From contig CP065009.1 in assembly GCA_016699755.1 (NCBI GenBank), forward strand, positions 1,054,001 through 1,118,000: DNA of 64,000 bases. The letters are read 5' to 3'. The translations under genes and the position numbers were made by a program. The notes beneath the pieces were generated by a model. It saw nothing but the letters and a program-made list of their open reading frames with translations, had not been told where the DNA came from and did not search any database. The stretch comes from Candidatus Peregrinibacteria bacterium (GTDB taxonomy: Bacteria > Patescibacteriota > Gracilibacteria > CAIRYL01 > GCA-016699755). Of the stretch, positions 36,603 to 45,106 are shown piece by piece (positions within the stretch are counted from its first letter, which is position 1; each line of letters begins with the position of its first letter).

Positions 36603-38081
36603 TTAAAACTTGTCTTTTTCCGAAACAAGCATTTGCTCTGATCGCAATCGAGAAATATGAAACGACTGCCACGATGAGAATGATGATATATTTTTCTCTC
36701 GTAACTGTTGACGAAAAAATAAAGCGAGTTCATGTTTTTTATCTTCATCAAGCATGTCAAAAACACTTATCATCTCTGGGATAGCATCATTAGACAACGA
36801 AGTGAGATAAGAAATATCCAAATCTTGTGTCTTGAAAAATCGCTCAATATTTTTCTGTGCAATGAATGCATCAGGATTTCCCATATTCATAGCAACCAAA
36901 AAGAGAATGCTAGAAAGAAAAATCTGAAATACAAATACTTTTCCTTCAGCATCTCGATAGATTTTAAAGAGAAGCAGGCAAAAAATAACCGCCAACAAAA
37001 TAATAAATGCATGACTATAGAGCCGAAGAGTGGTGAATCCGTACGCACTTTCATACAGCGAAAGTCGCAAAAATGCGGAAATCATAATGACGATTATTTG
37101 GAAAATGAGTACAGTACTCAGCACCTTAAAGTGAAGAACGTGACTCCTATTTTTTCGAAGAATATATCTTTCAGTGCTCAGCAAAAGAAGAAGTGAAAAA
37201 ACGGCAACAGCAATAAGTTCAAAAAAACCACGGCGCGCATATTCCGCATAGGTAAATCCTTGAATGGAAATATTGTTTTCTCCACCAAAAAAATACGTAC
37301 ACTGGACAAGGAGAAAAAGAGAAAAGAGCGCATTTACCGAACCAAGTATAATGGCACTTTCAATGTGCCCCAAGTGATGTTTGCTCTGAGTGCCTTTCGA
37401 AACATGATCTTTTTGCTTCTGAAAAACATACGAATATGCGCCGATAAAAAAGCAACTCACAAACACAACAAGAAAAAGCTGTACAAAAAATTCCGGCGCA
37501 ATATTGAAACGAAGAACCCCCGTAAGATACTGTTGAAATACGAGATCTGCCGAAGAAAAGAGCACAAGGAAGAGAAACAAAATCGGAGCCGCAATAGAGA
37601 CTCCCTTTATAATTTGTATGCTCACTTCCCGACGATCGTCAAAATTTTTTCTTCCAAACGAGAGAAAAGAAAATAGTGTTTGTAAAAACGGACGAAGAAA
37701 CTGGAATGGCACAAAAAGTGTTTTGAGGTAATCTCCAAAGAGAAAATGACGTGTTTTTTTGCCGACTATCTCTTCAGCAATAATAAGGAGAATAAGAACA
37801 GTAGCGACAATATTGAGAAATGTCAGGAGTTCGTTTGCACGTACAAACACCATTCCGCTCAGAAAAAAAAGTGGAAGAAAAAGCCAAAGCACCTGTTTTC
37901 GTATTCGTCTGCCAAGAAGCGCAAAAAGGGAGAATAATCCGGCAACAATAAGCATAATATAGAGCGGAAACGAGATACCGAGTATCTTTTCGTAGAAGAA
38001 GAAGCGAAAACAGATACCAAGAAAAAGTGAAATACTAAGAATAGCACTCGCTTTTTTAATAGAATTCTTTTCGTCATTCAT
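36603..38081 (-). CDS. DUF4173 family multi-pass membrane protein
   Basis: 492 residues with about eleven to twelve hydrophobic segments. QCTYFFGG with GFTYAEYARRGFFELIAVAV is the DUF4173 signature, and the C-terminal cytoplasmic-type tail of about 80 residues is charged. The function is unknown; some relatives neighbour sensor systems. It may be co-transcribed with hydG, which begins 101 bases downstream on the same strand. Bases 36502-36602 hold no gene. Confidence 0.8.
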   Translation of the reverse strand: MNDEKNSIKKASAILSISLFLGICFRFFFYEKILGISFPLYIMLIVAGLFSLFALLGRRIRKQVLWLFLPLFFLSGMVFVRANELLTFLNIVATVLILLIIAEEIVGKKTRHFLFGDYLKTLFVPFQFLRPFLQTLFSFLSFGRKNFDDRREVSIQIIKGVSIAAPILFLFLVLFSSADLVFQQYLTGVLRFNIAPEFFVQLFLVVFVSCFFIGAYSYVFQKQKDHVSKGTQSKHHLGHIESAIILGSVNALFSLFLLVQCTYFFGGENNISIQGFTYAEYARRGFFELIAVAVFSLLLLLSTERYILRKNRSHVLHFKVLSTVLIFQIIVIMISAFLRLSLYESAYGFTTLRLYSHAFIILLAVIFCLLLFKIYRDAEGKVFVFQIFLSSILFLVAMNMGNPDAFIAQKNIERFFKTQDLDISYLTSLSNDAIPEMISVFDMLDEDKKHELALFFRQQLREKNISSFSSWQSFHISRLRSEQMLVSEKDKF

Positions 38082-38190
38082 CGTGTATCAAAAAAAACAG
38101 CTGTACAATAACGATTCTTTTAGGAAGCGTCGAATACACTCATTTCGGTTTGATGACTATTATTTCTTTGTTTTTTGCTCATTGCGTTGA

Positions 38191-38265
38191 CTGGGGCGAC
38201 TGGAACTCGCATCAGCGACCTCAGCGTCCCGAACGCCACGCTCTTGCCAACTGAGCTACATCCCA
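38191..38265 (-). tRNA. tRNA-Pro-like gene (anticodon CGG), probably degenerate
   Basis: D-arm GCTC/GAGC and anticodon arm TGGCG-TTCGGGA-CGCTG are good. The acceptor TGGGATG/CGCCCCA has an A-C mismatch, the T-arm has an extra base and lacks a normal five-pair stem with TTCRA loop, and the 3' end reads GTCA instead of an encoded CCA. All five other tRNAs in the window encode CCA. It may be a pseudogene or a divergent rare tRNA. Confidence 0.55.
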
Positions 38266-38339
38266 GAATTTCTCCTTATTTTTTGTAATCCGTTTTCTCT
38301 TTTTCTTCAAGCGAAAAGGCATGCTACAGTATCCTCCGT

Positions 38340-38876
38340 ATGCACGCAGAAAAAACCGCTCTCTACATCGGCCGTTTTCAACCCTTTCACCTGGGACATC
38401 TTGATGCAGTTCGGCAAATTTTTGAAACCGATCCGCCAAAATGCCTTCTCATTGGCATTGGCTCTGCAGAAGAAAACTACCTTCCACAGAATCCGTTTAC
38501 CGCTGGAGAGCGATTTCAGATGATTGCTGAAAGTCTCGCAGAAATTGGCATTCCCAGAGAATCTTTTTTTATTTGCCCAGTGCGAAATATCAATCATTAC
38601 GCCTTATGGGCAGAACATGTTCGTCAGCTTCTTCCTCCGTTTTCTCGGGTCTTTTCGGGATCAAAACTCATTCGCCAACTCTTTTCTTCTTTGTCGGGCA
38701 TTACTCCAATTGCACTCGAGAAACGCATCGAAATAAATGCCACAACAGTACGAAATGCTATGCTCCAAGGGGAAAATTGGAGAGTGATGGTGCCAGCAGG
38801 AACAGCGTGCATTCTTGAAGAGATTCGAGGAGAAGAGCGTTTGCAAAATATTGCCGAAACGGAATCACAAAAATGA
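38340..38876 (+). CDS. nadM: nicotinamide-nucleotide adenylyltransferase, archaeal type
   Basis: 178 residues. It makes NAD from NMN and ATP (or the deamido form). Nucleotidyltransferase HXGH in GRFQPFHLGHLD, then GSAEENYLPQNPFTAGER, INHYALWAEHV, and ATTVRNAML near the end: the archaeal NadM pattern rather than bacterial NadD. A -10-like TACAGT lies nine bases before the ATG. The stop overlaps the tsaC start by ATGA. With nadC at 900, it is the second NAD-pathway gene in the window. Confidence 0.88.
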   Translation: MHAEKTALYIGRFQPFHLGHLDAVRQIFETDPPKCLLIGIGSAEENYLPQNPFTAGERFQMIAESLAEIGIPRESFFICPVRNINHYALWAEHVRQLLPPFSRVFSGSKLIRQLFSSLSGITPIALEKRIEINATTVRNAMLQGENWRVMVPAGTACILEEIRGEERLQNIAETESQK

Positions 38877-39496
38877 AAAGTATTCCTTTTGAGCCGGCGT
38901 TTTTCCATGTGTTCGGAGGAGCGCTTCGTCATGGAGAAATACTTATTCTTCCTACCGATACTATTCCGGGATTTGCGACGGATGCCACCAACCAAAAAGG
39001 AATAGCGAATATTTTCCGATGCAAGAATCGTCCAGAGGCAAAAGCACTTCTTCTCCTTGTCCCCGATTTTCTTTCCGCAGAAAAAGTTGCCGTTTTTTCT
39101 CCTCTTGCCCGAAAGTTAGCGCGCACTTTTTGGCCAGGTCCGCTCACACTCCTTCTTCCTCGAAAAAAAGGAGTGCTTTCACACTTCTTTCCAGAATCTC
39201 TCGAACTTGCTATTCGTGTTCCAGGAGATGCCTTGGTGCGCTCTTTTCTTCACTTCTTTGGCAAGCCCATTGCTTCTACAAGTGTTAATATTTCGGGTTC
39301 TCTGCCACTCGTATCTTCGGAGGAAATTCTCTCTATTTTTGGAAAAGAAGAAGGGATACTTGCTTCTCACTCCAAAGATCCTCAAAAACATAGCATTTTT
39401 CCGAGCACCATTGTGCGAGTTGGGGCGGATGGTGTTACCTGTATTCGATCTGGAGTAATACCAGAACACGAAATACAAAAATCGCAACAAAAATAA
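38873..39496 (+). CDS. tsaC: threonylcarbamoyl-AMP synthase (Sua5/YciO/YrdC family)
   Basis: 207 residues, a stand-alone YrdC-type domain without the Sua5 extension. It makes threonylcarbamoyl-AMP from threonine, bicarbonate and ATP for t6A37 of ANN-decoding tRNAs. LPTDTIPGFATDAT, RCKNRPEAKALLLLV, FWPGPLTLLLP, IRVPGDAL and STSVNISG are the family marks. It starts within the nadM stop (ATGA), so the two are translationally coupled. The membership of the true TsaC group versus YciO is likely but not proven by sequence alone. Confidence 0.88.
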   Translation: MKSIPFEPAFFHVFGGALRHGEILILPTDTIPGFATDATNQKGIANIFRCKNRPEAKALLLLVPDFLSAEKVAVFSPLARKLARTFWPGPLTLLLPRKKGVLSHFFPESLELAIRVPGDALVRSFLHFFGKPIASTSVNISGSLPLVSSEEILSIFGKEEGILASHSKDPQKHSIFPSTIVRVGADGVTCIRSGVIPEHEIQKSQQK

Positions 39497-39667
39497 TGGA
39501 ATTATGATATATGGCTTTTAAAAAGGAGAAGATTATATTTTTGAATACAAAAAATGAACGATAAAAAAAAGAGGGAATTAAACTTCTTGACGAAGAAATT
39601 CCTCTTCCCATAAACTAAAAGTTGATTTTTCTTTTGGTTTTTGATCACAAAATATATTCAAGAACCA

Positions 39668-40603
39668 ATGAAAAATGAGTATTGCTCCTTAACACATTCG
39701 TTGCCCAGCTCTTTTGAACATCACCCTGTTCTTCTTCAAGAAGTTCTTCATCTCCTCAATATTCGTTCTAGCATTACTGTCGTTGATGCAACACTTGGTC
39801 TTGGCGGTCACTCAGAAGCATTTCTAAACGCCATTGGCGATACGGGAAAACTTATTGCCTTTGAGTGGGATGAGCGAAACCGATTACAAGCAGAGAAACG
39901 TCTTGAAAAATGGAAGAAGAAATATATTGTTCCGAAATCTTTTTCACACTTAGAATTTGGTTGTCGAGAACACGGTATTTCTGAGGCGGACGCCATCCTT
40001 TTTGACATCGGCATCTCCTCAGCTCATCTAGATGATGCGTCGCGCGGATTCTCATATCGAAATGATGGTCCGCTTGATATGCGTATGGATACAAAGCAAT
40101 CTGTAACGGCAGAGCTTCTCCTTAAAGAATCTTCTGAAGAGGAACTCCGAATGCTCTTTCGAAATTTTGGAGAAGAACCACAAGCTCGCCGTATTGCATC
40201 TGCCATTGTTGAGGAACGCAAGAAATTCCCCCTTCAAACAACATCTGAACTTTTTGCACTTCTTAATAAGGTATGTCCGAGAAACTCAAAAAAAGTTTCT
40301 TCTCGTATATTTCAGGCACTTCGCATTGCCGTCAATGATGAACTCGGAGAACTCCGAAGAGCACTTCCTCAAGCCGCAGAGCTTCTTTCTCTTGGTGGAC
40401 GGCTTGCAGTAATATCGTTCCACTCACTAGAAGACCGTATTGTAAAACAGTTTTTTAGAGGGTTGGAGAGATCGCAGAGTGAGGAAAAAAAATGGCGACG
40501 AGTGAACAAGAAGGTTATCATCCCCGATGATGAGGAGCAGAAACGTAATCCGCGCTCTCGAAGCGCAAAACTTCGTGTTCTGGAACGTATTCCTCTTTCA
40601 TAA
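39668..40603 (+). CDS. rsmH: 16S rRNA (cytosine1402-N4)-methyltransferase
   Basis: 311 residues from ATG 39668. HHPVLLQEVL then VVDATLGLGGHSEAFL (SAM-binding motif I), FDIGISSAHLDDASRGFSY, GPLDMRMD and FHSLEDRIVKQFF are the RsmH/MraW hallmarks. It is followed immediately by an FtsL-like gene, as in division/cell-wall clusters, but mraZ, pbp2/ftsI and murE are not present. A TTG at 39641 would add nine residues. The gap 39497-39667 holds no other gene. Confidence 0.95.
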   Translation: MKNEYCSLTHSLPSSFEHHPVLLQEVLHLLNIRSSITVVDATLGLGGHSEAFLNAIGDTGKLIAFEWDERNRLQAEKRLEKWKKKYIVPKSFSHLEFGCREHGISEADAILFDIGISSAHLDDASRGFSYRNDGPLDMRMDTKQSVTAELLLKESSEEELRMLFRNFGEEPQARRIASAIVEERKKFPLQTTSELFALLNKVCPRNSKKVSSRIFQALRIAVNDELGELRRALPQAAELLSLGGRLAVISFHSLEDRIVKQFFRGLERSQSEEKKWRRVNKKVIIPDDEEQKRNPRSRSAKLRVLERIPLS

Positions 40604-40613
40604 TATAACGCCC

Positions 40614-40991
40614 GTGAGCTCCCTTATTCTCCCACAGGATTCTTCAAAACCTCGAAAGGCTGTCCAGCGTCGTTCTCTTTCGGAGCGAATGGAGCTTGGA
40701 GTAGGGATTTTTCTCTTTGTGAGCGTTTCTCTTATTTGCATTTTGGCACTCCTGTTTCTCTCACACAGCAATCGGGTGGCAACACGAGGATACGAACTCA
40801 AGGTATTACAACAAAAACAAGCAAATCTCGTGCAACAAAATGAAGTACTCTCCATGCAGGTTGCCGATATGCTCTCGCTAGATGCAATGGGGAAAGATGA
40901 GGTTATTGCAGCAATGATAAAAGTGGAACAGCCAAAGTATATTCGTGGAGATACAGCAGTGGCAAAAGGAAATACCGGAACAGGATTTTAA
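40614..40991 (+). CDS. FtsL-like cell-division membrane protein
   Basis: 125 residues from GTG 40614. Basic cytoplasmic N-terminus (KPRKAVQRRSLSERM), a single membrane segment (IFLFVSVSLICILALLFLS), and an extracytoplasmic heptad stretch (GYELKVLQQKQANLVQQNEV). Topology, size and position ten bases after rsmH match FtsL/DivIC-type proteins, whose sequences are not conserved. A longer frame from 40527 overlaps rsmH and is rejected. Confidence 0.65.
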   Translation: MSSLILPQDSSKPRKAVQRRSLSERMELGVGIFLFVSVSLICILALLFLSHSNRVATRGYELKVLQQKQANLVQQNEVLSMQVADMLSLDAMGKDEVIAAMIKVEQPKYIRGDTAVAKGNTGTGF

Positions 40992-41064
40992 TTCCTTTCT
41001 AAAAATCCTCTCTCTTGAAGGAAGGAGTCTTTTCGTGTTCCTTTTCTCATGATACGATTTTTGC

Positions 41065-42177
41065 ATGCAAAAAACTGTTGTTGTTAAAATCGGCACCAAT
41101 GCTCTTCTGGATGAACACGGCAACATAGAAGAATCGGTTCTCACCTCCCTTGCAAAAAGCATTGCGAGTGCACGAGAAGAAGGGTGGCGTGTTGTACTTG
41201 TTTCTTCTGGCTCTGTGGGTGCCGCCAAAAAAGAGTTTGATGCTGGACGACTCGGAAAAGTATCCGCCACGGAACTCGCACAAATTCGGAGTGCTGTTGG
41301 GCAGCCTATGCTCATGAAACAATATCGTGATATTTTTCAAAAACATGGTATTCCCGTAGCACAAGGACTCGTAACGCGTTCAGATTTTTCCAGTCGTGAA
41401 CGGCATCTTTCGATGCGAAATATTCTCGATAAAATGCTTCGGAGCAATATTCTCCCTATTCTCAATGAAAATGATTTTTTGACACCTGAAGAGCTCGATT
41501 TTTCCGACAACGATCAGCTTGCTGGATTTTTGGCGGGGCTTCTTTCAGCAGACCTTCTCGTGCTTCTTTCAAATGTGGATGGTGTGTACAGCGGAAATCC
41601 AGAACAGCCAAAAAGCAAAAAAATTGACGTCATCGAGCGTATAACACCAGAAATCCTGCGTTTCATTTCAGAAGAGAAGAGTGAGCACGGACTCGGCGGT
41701 ATGCGAAGCAAAATGGAAACCGCACACCTCATGGGAAATATTGGTATCGAACTTGTTATCTCCACAAGTCGCACGCCAAATGTTCTCTCTCGTATTCTTC
41801 GAGGAGAAGCAGGCGTTGGAACTCGTTTTCTTCCTCTTAGAGGAAAAAAACAATCGGGTATTCGAGTATGGCTTGCGGCAGGTGCCACGGAATGCGGAAA
41901 TATTGTAGTGAACCATTGCCTTGCTTCGGTACTCAAAACAAATCCCGGAACCTCTATTTTGGGAGTAGGAGTAGTGGCAGTGGGCAAAGATTTTGAGGAG
42001 GGAAGTGTTATTCGTATTGATGCGGAAGATGGAGAACACTTAGGACGAGCAGTTGCCAAAATTTCCTCAGCAGAAATGAGCCATCTTCTTCACTCTGGAG
42101 AAACACGAGGAAAAATCTTTATTCATGCGGATGATCTTTTTCTCTTCTCTCGAGAATACTCAAAAAACAAAATGTGA
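41065..42177 (+). CDS. proB: glutamate 5-kinase
   Basis: 370 residues. It phosphorylates glutamate in proline synthesis. VVKIGTNALLDEHGN, VVLVSSGSVGAAKKEF, ILPILNENDFL, DNDQLAGFLAGLLSADLLVL and GLGGMRSKMETAHLM define the amino-acid-kinase domain; a C-terminal PUA domain occupies the last 90 residues or so. TACGAT at 41053-41058 is six bases before the ATG, so the transcript may be leaderless. proA is not adjacent. The stop overlaps the comEC start (GTGA). Confidence 0.92.
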   Translation: MQKTVVVKIGTNALLDEHGNIEESVLTSLAKSIASAREEGWRVVLVSSGSVGAAKKEFDAGRLGKVSATELAQIRSAVGQPMLMKQYRDIFQKHGIPVAQGLVTRSDFSSRERHLSMRNILDKMLRSNILPILNENDFLTPEELDFSDNDQLAGFLAGLLSADLLVLLSNVDGVYSGNPEQPKSKKIDVIERITPEILRFISEEKSEHGLGGMRSKMETAHLMGNIGIELVISTSRTPNVLSRILRGEAGVGTRFLPLRGKKQSGIRVWLAAGATECGNIVVNHCLASVLKTNPGTSILGVGVVAVGKDFEEGSVIRIDAEDGEHLGRAVAKISSAEMSHLLHSGETRGKIFIHADDLFLFSREYSKNKM

Positions 42178-43670
42178 AGCGTCGTTTTCTCCTTTTCGGC
42201 TCTTTTTCGAGTTTTCTTGCTGGTGTTGCCCTTATTTCTCTTTTTTCTATTCCTGTTGCTGGAATAGTAGGTACTGGATGTGTTTTTGGAATGCTCTGTG
42301 TTCAGAAGGCACGGTTTTTTCCGCTTTTTCTTTGGACGATATTTTTCGTACTCGGAATGTTGCGCGCCACCTATATTCCATTTCTGCCGCCATCGGGAGA
42401 TATAGGAAACTTTGCTACAAATGACGGGATAAGTGTGGAAATTACGGGAATGCTTTCTTCTCCGCCAGATATTCGTTTCTCCCAAGAAAAATGGATTCTC
42501 ACCGCAGAATCCCTTCGCCTTTCTCCAGAAGAAGACGTGCAATTGACAAGAGGAAAAGTGCTCCTCAGCATTCCTCGCCGTGGAGCAGAAATAGAAGTTG
42601 GTCAACGGATCCGCGCTCATGGCATGCTCAAGACGCCCTTTGAATTTCCAGATTTTTCATATCGAACGTTTCTCGCCAAGGATGGTATTTTTTCTGTTAT
42701 GAGTCGCCCAAATATCACGCCTCTCGAACGCAACCCCTTCTCTGGAATGCGCCTCCTATATTCCCTCAGAACGTCATTCTTAAATATTCTGCAAAAACAC
42801 GTTCCTCCGCCAGAATCTGCACTTGCCGCCGGTATTCTCATCGGCGACCGAAGTGGATTTTCTCCCGAGCGAGAACAAGATTTTCGTGTGACAGGACTCG
42901 CTCATCTCGTGGCACTTTCGGGGTACAACGTCACCATTCTTTGTATTGCAGTGTTTTGGGTATTTTTTTGGATTCCAAAAATAGCGAGAATCCTTTTGAC
43001 TATTTTCTTCCTTGTTTTTTTTCTTCTCTTCGTTGGAGGCGGATCATCGCTTGTTCGTGCCTCTGTTATGGGCGGGATTGGTCTCTTTGTTGTGCATTCG
43101 GGAAGAATTTCTCGAGGGGGAGATGCACTCCTTCTTGCGTCTTTCATTATGGTGCTCATCAAGCCGGCGATTCTTCTGTCAGACCCATCATTTCAGCTTT
43201 CTGTTGCCGGTGTTTTGGGGCTCCTCCTTTTCTCCAAACCACTGGATAATGTTTTCAAAAAAGGAATTTCAAATCGATTTTGGCGAGAAATTCTCGTTGC
43301 TACTCTTGCGGCACAAATTGGCGTATTTCCGCTTCTCTCCTTTTTGTTTGGAGAGATTTCGCTTATCGCACCACTCGCGAACCTTCTCGTAGTTCCCCTT
43401 ATTCCCTTGGGAATGCTTCTTTCATTTCTCACAGTACTTGGCGGGGAAATTTTTGACATTGTGGGAAATATTTTTGGATTCTTTGCTTGGTCACTTCTTC
43501 ATATATGTTTCTTGGTGATTGAATCTCTGGCAGATATTCCAGGAGCGCGCATTGGTTTTGGTTCTTCTAAAATTATTGTTTCTTGCATTTCTTTGGGAGG
43601 AATTTTGACATACCTTTTTTGGCAGAGAAAGCAGATGATGGCAGAAAAAATAAACGCCAAAGAGCCATGA
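42174..43670 (+). CDS. comEC: ComEC/Rec2 family DNA uptake channel protein
   Basis: 498 residues from GTG 42174. An N-terminal membrane pair, a DUF4131/OB-like region (residues about 70-170), then the competence core with FRVTGLAHLVALSGYNVTIL and about eight membrane segments. The C-terminal metallo-beta-lactamase nuclease domain found in longer ComEC proteins is absent, as in many short homologues. It moves single-stranded DNA across the inner membrane in natural transformation (family knowledge). Translationally coupled to proB. It ends 171 bases before the integrative element; bases 43671-43841 hold no gene. Confidence 0.9.
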   Translation: MKRRFLLFGSFSSFLAGVALISLFSIPVAGIVGTGCVFGMLCVQKARFFPLFLWTIFFVLGMLRATYIPFLPPSGDIGNFATNDGISVEITGMLSSPPDIRFSQEKWILTAESLRLSPEEDVQLTRGKVLLSIPRRGAEIEVGQRIRAHGMLKTPFEFPDFSYRTFLAKDGIFSVMSRPNITPLERNPFSGMRLLYSLRTSFLNILQKHVPPPESALAAGILIGDRSGFSPEREQDFRVTGLAHLVALSGYNVTILCIAVFWVFFWIPKIARILLTIFFLVFFLLFVGGGSSLVRASVMGGIGLFVVHSGRISRGGDALLLASFIMVLIKPAILLSDPSFQLSVAGVLGLLLFSKPLDNVFKKGISNRFWREILVATLAAQIGVFPLLSFLFGEISLIAPLANLLVVPLIPLGMLLSFLTVLGGEIFDIVGNIFGFFAWSLLHICFLVIESLADIPGARIGFGSSKIIVSCISLGGILTYLFWQRKQMMAEKINAKEP

Positions 43671-43841
43671 ATATTGTTCGGGAGAAACAACACAGAAAAT
43701 AAGCGTCAAACTCTCTACAAATCTGCTACCGCAAAAAGTATGGAGGAACTTTTTTGATATTAAAAAAACAAACTTTCAAATAGAACAAATACTCAGAAGG
43801 ATTATCTATAAAAACGTTCTTCCTTTTCTATTTCTACTCAC

Positions 43842-43878
43842 AAAAAAGACCTCTTCGGAAGAAAAAGTCTTGAATGGT
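43842..43878. repeat. left attachment-site repeat
   Basis: Identical over 37 bases to 54215-54251. It consists of a poly-A, a hairpin (GACCTC...TCTTG) that is the tRNA-Phe terminator read on the other strand, and TGGT, the complement of the tRNA ACCA end. Only this tail, not a tRNA, is present on the left side. Confidence 0.9.
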
Positions 43879-44100
43879 AAAACAGGGCATAGAGGATACA
43901 AGGGTGTTTTTTGTTTTCGCTTTGCCGTTGATTTCAAGCGAAAGAGTTATATTGCAAAAAACAAAGAGGGGAAAAACTACACAGAAGCAGTTCTTTTGGT
44001 AGAAAAGAGAAGTCCCATTTCAAGTGCCGCTTCTGGTTCTTTGAATCATAGAGAGAAGAAGGGGTTGGAACATGTCAGAGAAAAGATTGAAAAAACTTGA
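43870..44100 (+). other. displaced C-terminal extension of the integrase reading frame
   Basis: Open frame of 76 codons whose first codons (TTG AAT GGT) lie in the left repeat and are in the same frame as the integrase at the right repeat. After excision the integrase frame would run through the joined site and add 73 residues (KTGHRGYKGVFCFRFAVDFK, then a Lys-rich stretch) ending at TGA 44098-44100. In the integrated state it has no proper start codon. Whether these residues matter for recombination is unknown. Confidence 0.5.
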
Positions 44101-44125
44101 GAATCTCAAATAATTTCGGTTAAAA

Positions 44126-44728
44126 ATGGCACGATATTTTTTCAACACAAAGGCAACAGTGGAGCAATGTAACAGTATTTCCGTTGTAAAAATGAAACAA
44201 TGGGGATTTTTTGAAGAAAGTTTTCGGAGTGGCTCTTTTACTTGGGGAAATGGTCAAAATAAAACAAGAGTGGAATATTCTTTTTCTTTACCAGAGAAAA
44301 AGCTTCGGCTTCAGTATACTTTCACAAGTGATCCTGACGACCCAAGGGCAGAACAGGACTACACAATACACCTCAGCACTACTCCGTGCCGTTATGGTGG
44401 GGTTCGGTATTGGATGCACTGCCCAAAGTGCCAAAGAAGGGTGGGGAAACTCTTTCTTGGTGGAAAATATATTTTCGCTTGTCGGCAATGCTGGGATCTC
44501 ACTTACAGCATTTGTAATGCTTCGGGTCTTGAAAGAAGAATGGGGAAAATTCTTTGCTTTCCTGATCTTGATGAAGAGTTTTCAAAGCTCAAGAGGCGAT
44601 ATTATCGAGGAAGAAAAACAAAAAAGTATAAGAGGCTTTTGCGTCATTCGGACAAGATAGACAGAGCATTTTTCTTTTGGGGAAAAGGTTTGGAGCGGAG
44701 AAATGAGGCACTCAGAAAGTGTGTGTAA
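44126..44728 (+). CDS. zinc-ribbon protein of the integrative element
   Basis: 200 residues. The centre holds CPKCQRRVGKLFL and CRQCWDLTY, a four-cysteine zinc ribbon often seen in uncharacterised proteins of prokaryotic mobile elements; the C-terminus is strongly basic (RRYYRGRKTKKYKRLLRH), fitting nucleic-acid binding. The N-terminal 100 residues are of beta type. It begins 25 bases after the end of the displaced integrase extension, so in the circular form it would follow the integrase directly. Role unproven; it could regulate or assist recombination. Confidence 0.65.
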   Translation: MARYFFNTKATVEQCNSISVVKMKQWGFFEESFRSGSFTWGNGQNKTRVEYSFSLPEKKLRLQYTFTSDPDDPRAEQDYTIHLSTTPCRYGGVRYWMHCPKCQRRVGKLFLGGKYIFACRQCWDLTYSICNASGLERRMGKILCFPDLDEEFSKLKRRYYRGRKTKKYKRLLRHSDKIDRAFFFWGKGLERRNEALRKCV

Positions 44729-44797
44729 GCCGCCCCAAAATAATCAGAAGAACAAAGAGAATCTCAAGAAAAAGAGAAGACGAAAAAGGCGGCGTCA

Positions 44798-44826
44798 CTT
44801 TACACAACTTATATTCGTGTAAAGTC
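44798..44826. promoter_or_regulatory. dyad 1 in the type III operon control region
   Basis: ACTTTACAC (44798-44806) and GTGTAAAGT (44818-44826) form a perfect nine-base inverted repeat with an 11-base spacer. It shares TTTACAC/GTGTAAA with dyad 2, about 100 bases away, suggesting a common protein binds both. Confidence 0.6.
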
Positions 44827-44898
44827 TTCCCTTATTCCTTTGGGATTTTTTGAGGGTTTTTTTATTTGTGGGCTTTGGCTTTTTTTCAGCAACAAGAC

Positions 44899-44924
44899 TT
44901 TTACACAATATCAGTTGTGTAAAA
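44899..44924. promoter_or_regulatory. dyad 2 in the type III operon control region
   Basis: TTTTACACAA (44899-44908) and TTGTGTAAAA (44915-44924) are a perfect ten-base inverted repeat with a six-base spacer, upstream of mod. The core matches dyad 1. It is not followed by a T run, so an operator is more likely than a terminator. Confidence 0.6.
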
Positions 44925-44982
44925 GCGGTTGGAGCGGAATGTTTCGAGATTGGGAGGGGTTTTCTTGTCTTGCACAAAAGGA

Positions 44983-45032
44983 GGAAAAAGCCGCCCGAAG
45001 CTGGACAGGGAAAGTGTAGGGCGGCTTTTTCC
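44983..45032. terminator. strong stem-loop between control region and mod
   Basis: GGAAAAAGCCGCCC (44983-44996) pairs perfectly over 14 bases with GGGCGGCTTTTTCC (45019-45032), with a 22-base loop. The T tract inside the 3' arm suits an intrinsic terminator or attenuator 75 bases before mod. The remaining part of 44729-45106 holds no gene. Confidence 0.6.
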
Positions 45033-45106
45033 GGGACTTTTGGAATATTTGATTTTTTCCATTTTTTTCTTTTTTTTGGCACGATGGAAAAAATTCCCAT
45101 CAAGAT

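Noticed and set aside
43870..44100. Independent 76-residue gene starting at TTG in the left repeat
   Set aside because: The start lies inside the attachment repeat and the frame matches the integrase at the other end, so it is better read as a displaced extension.
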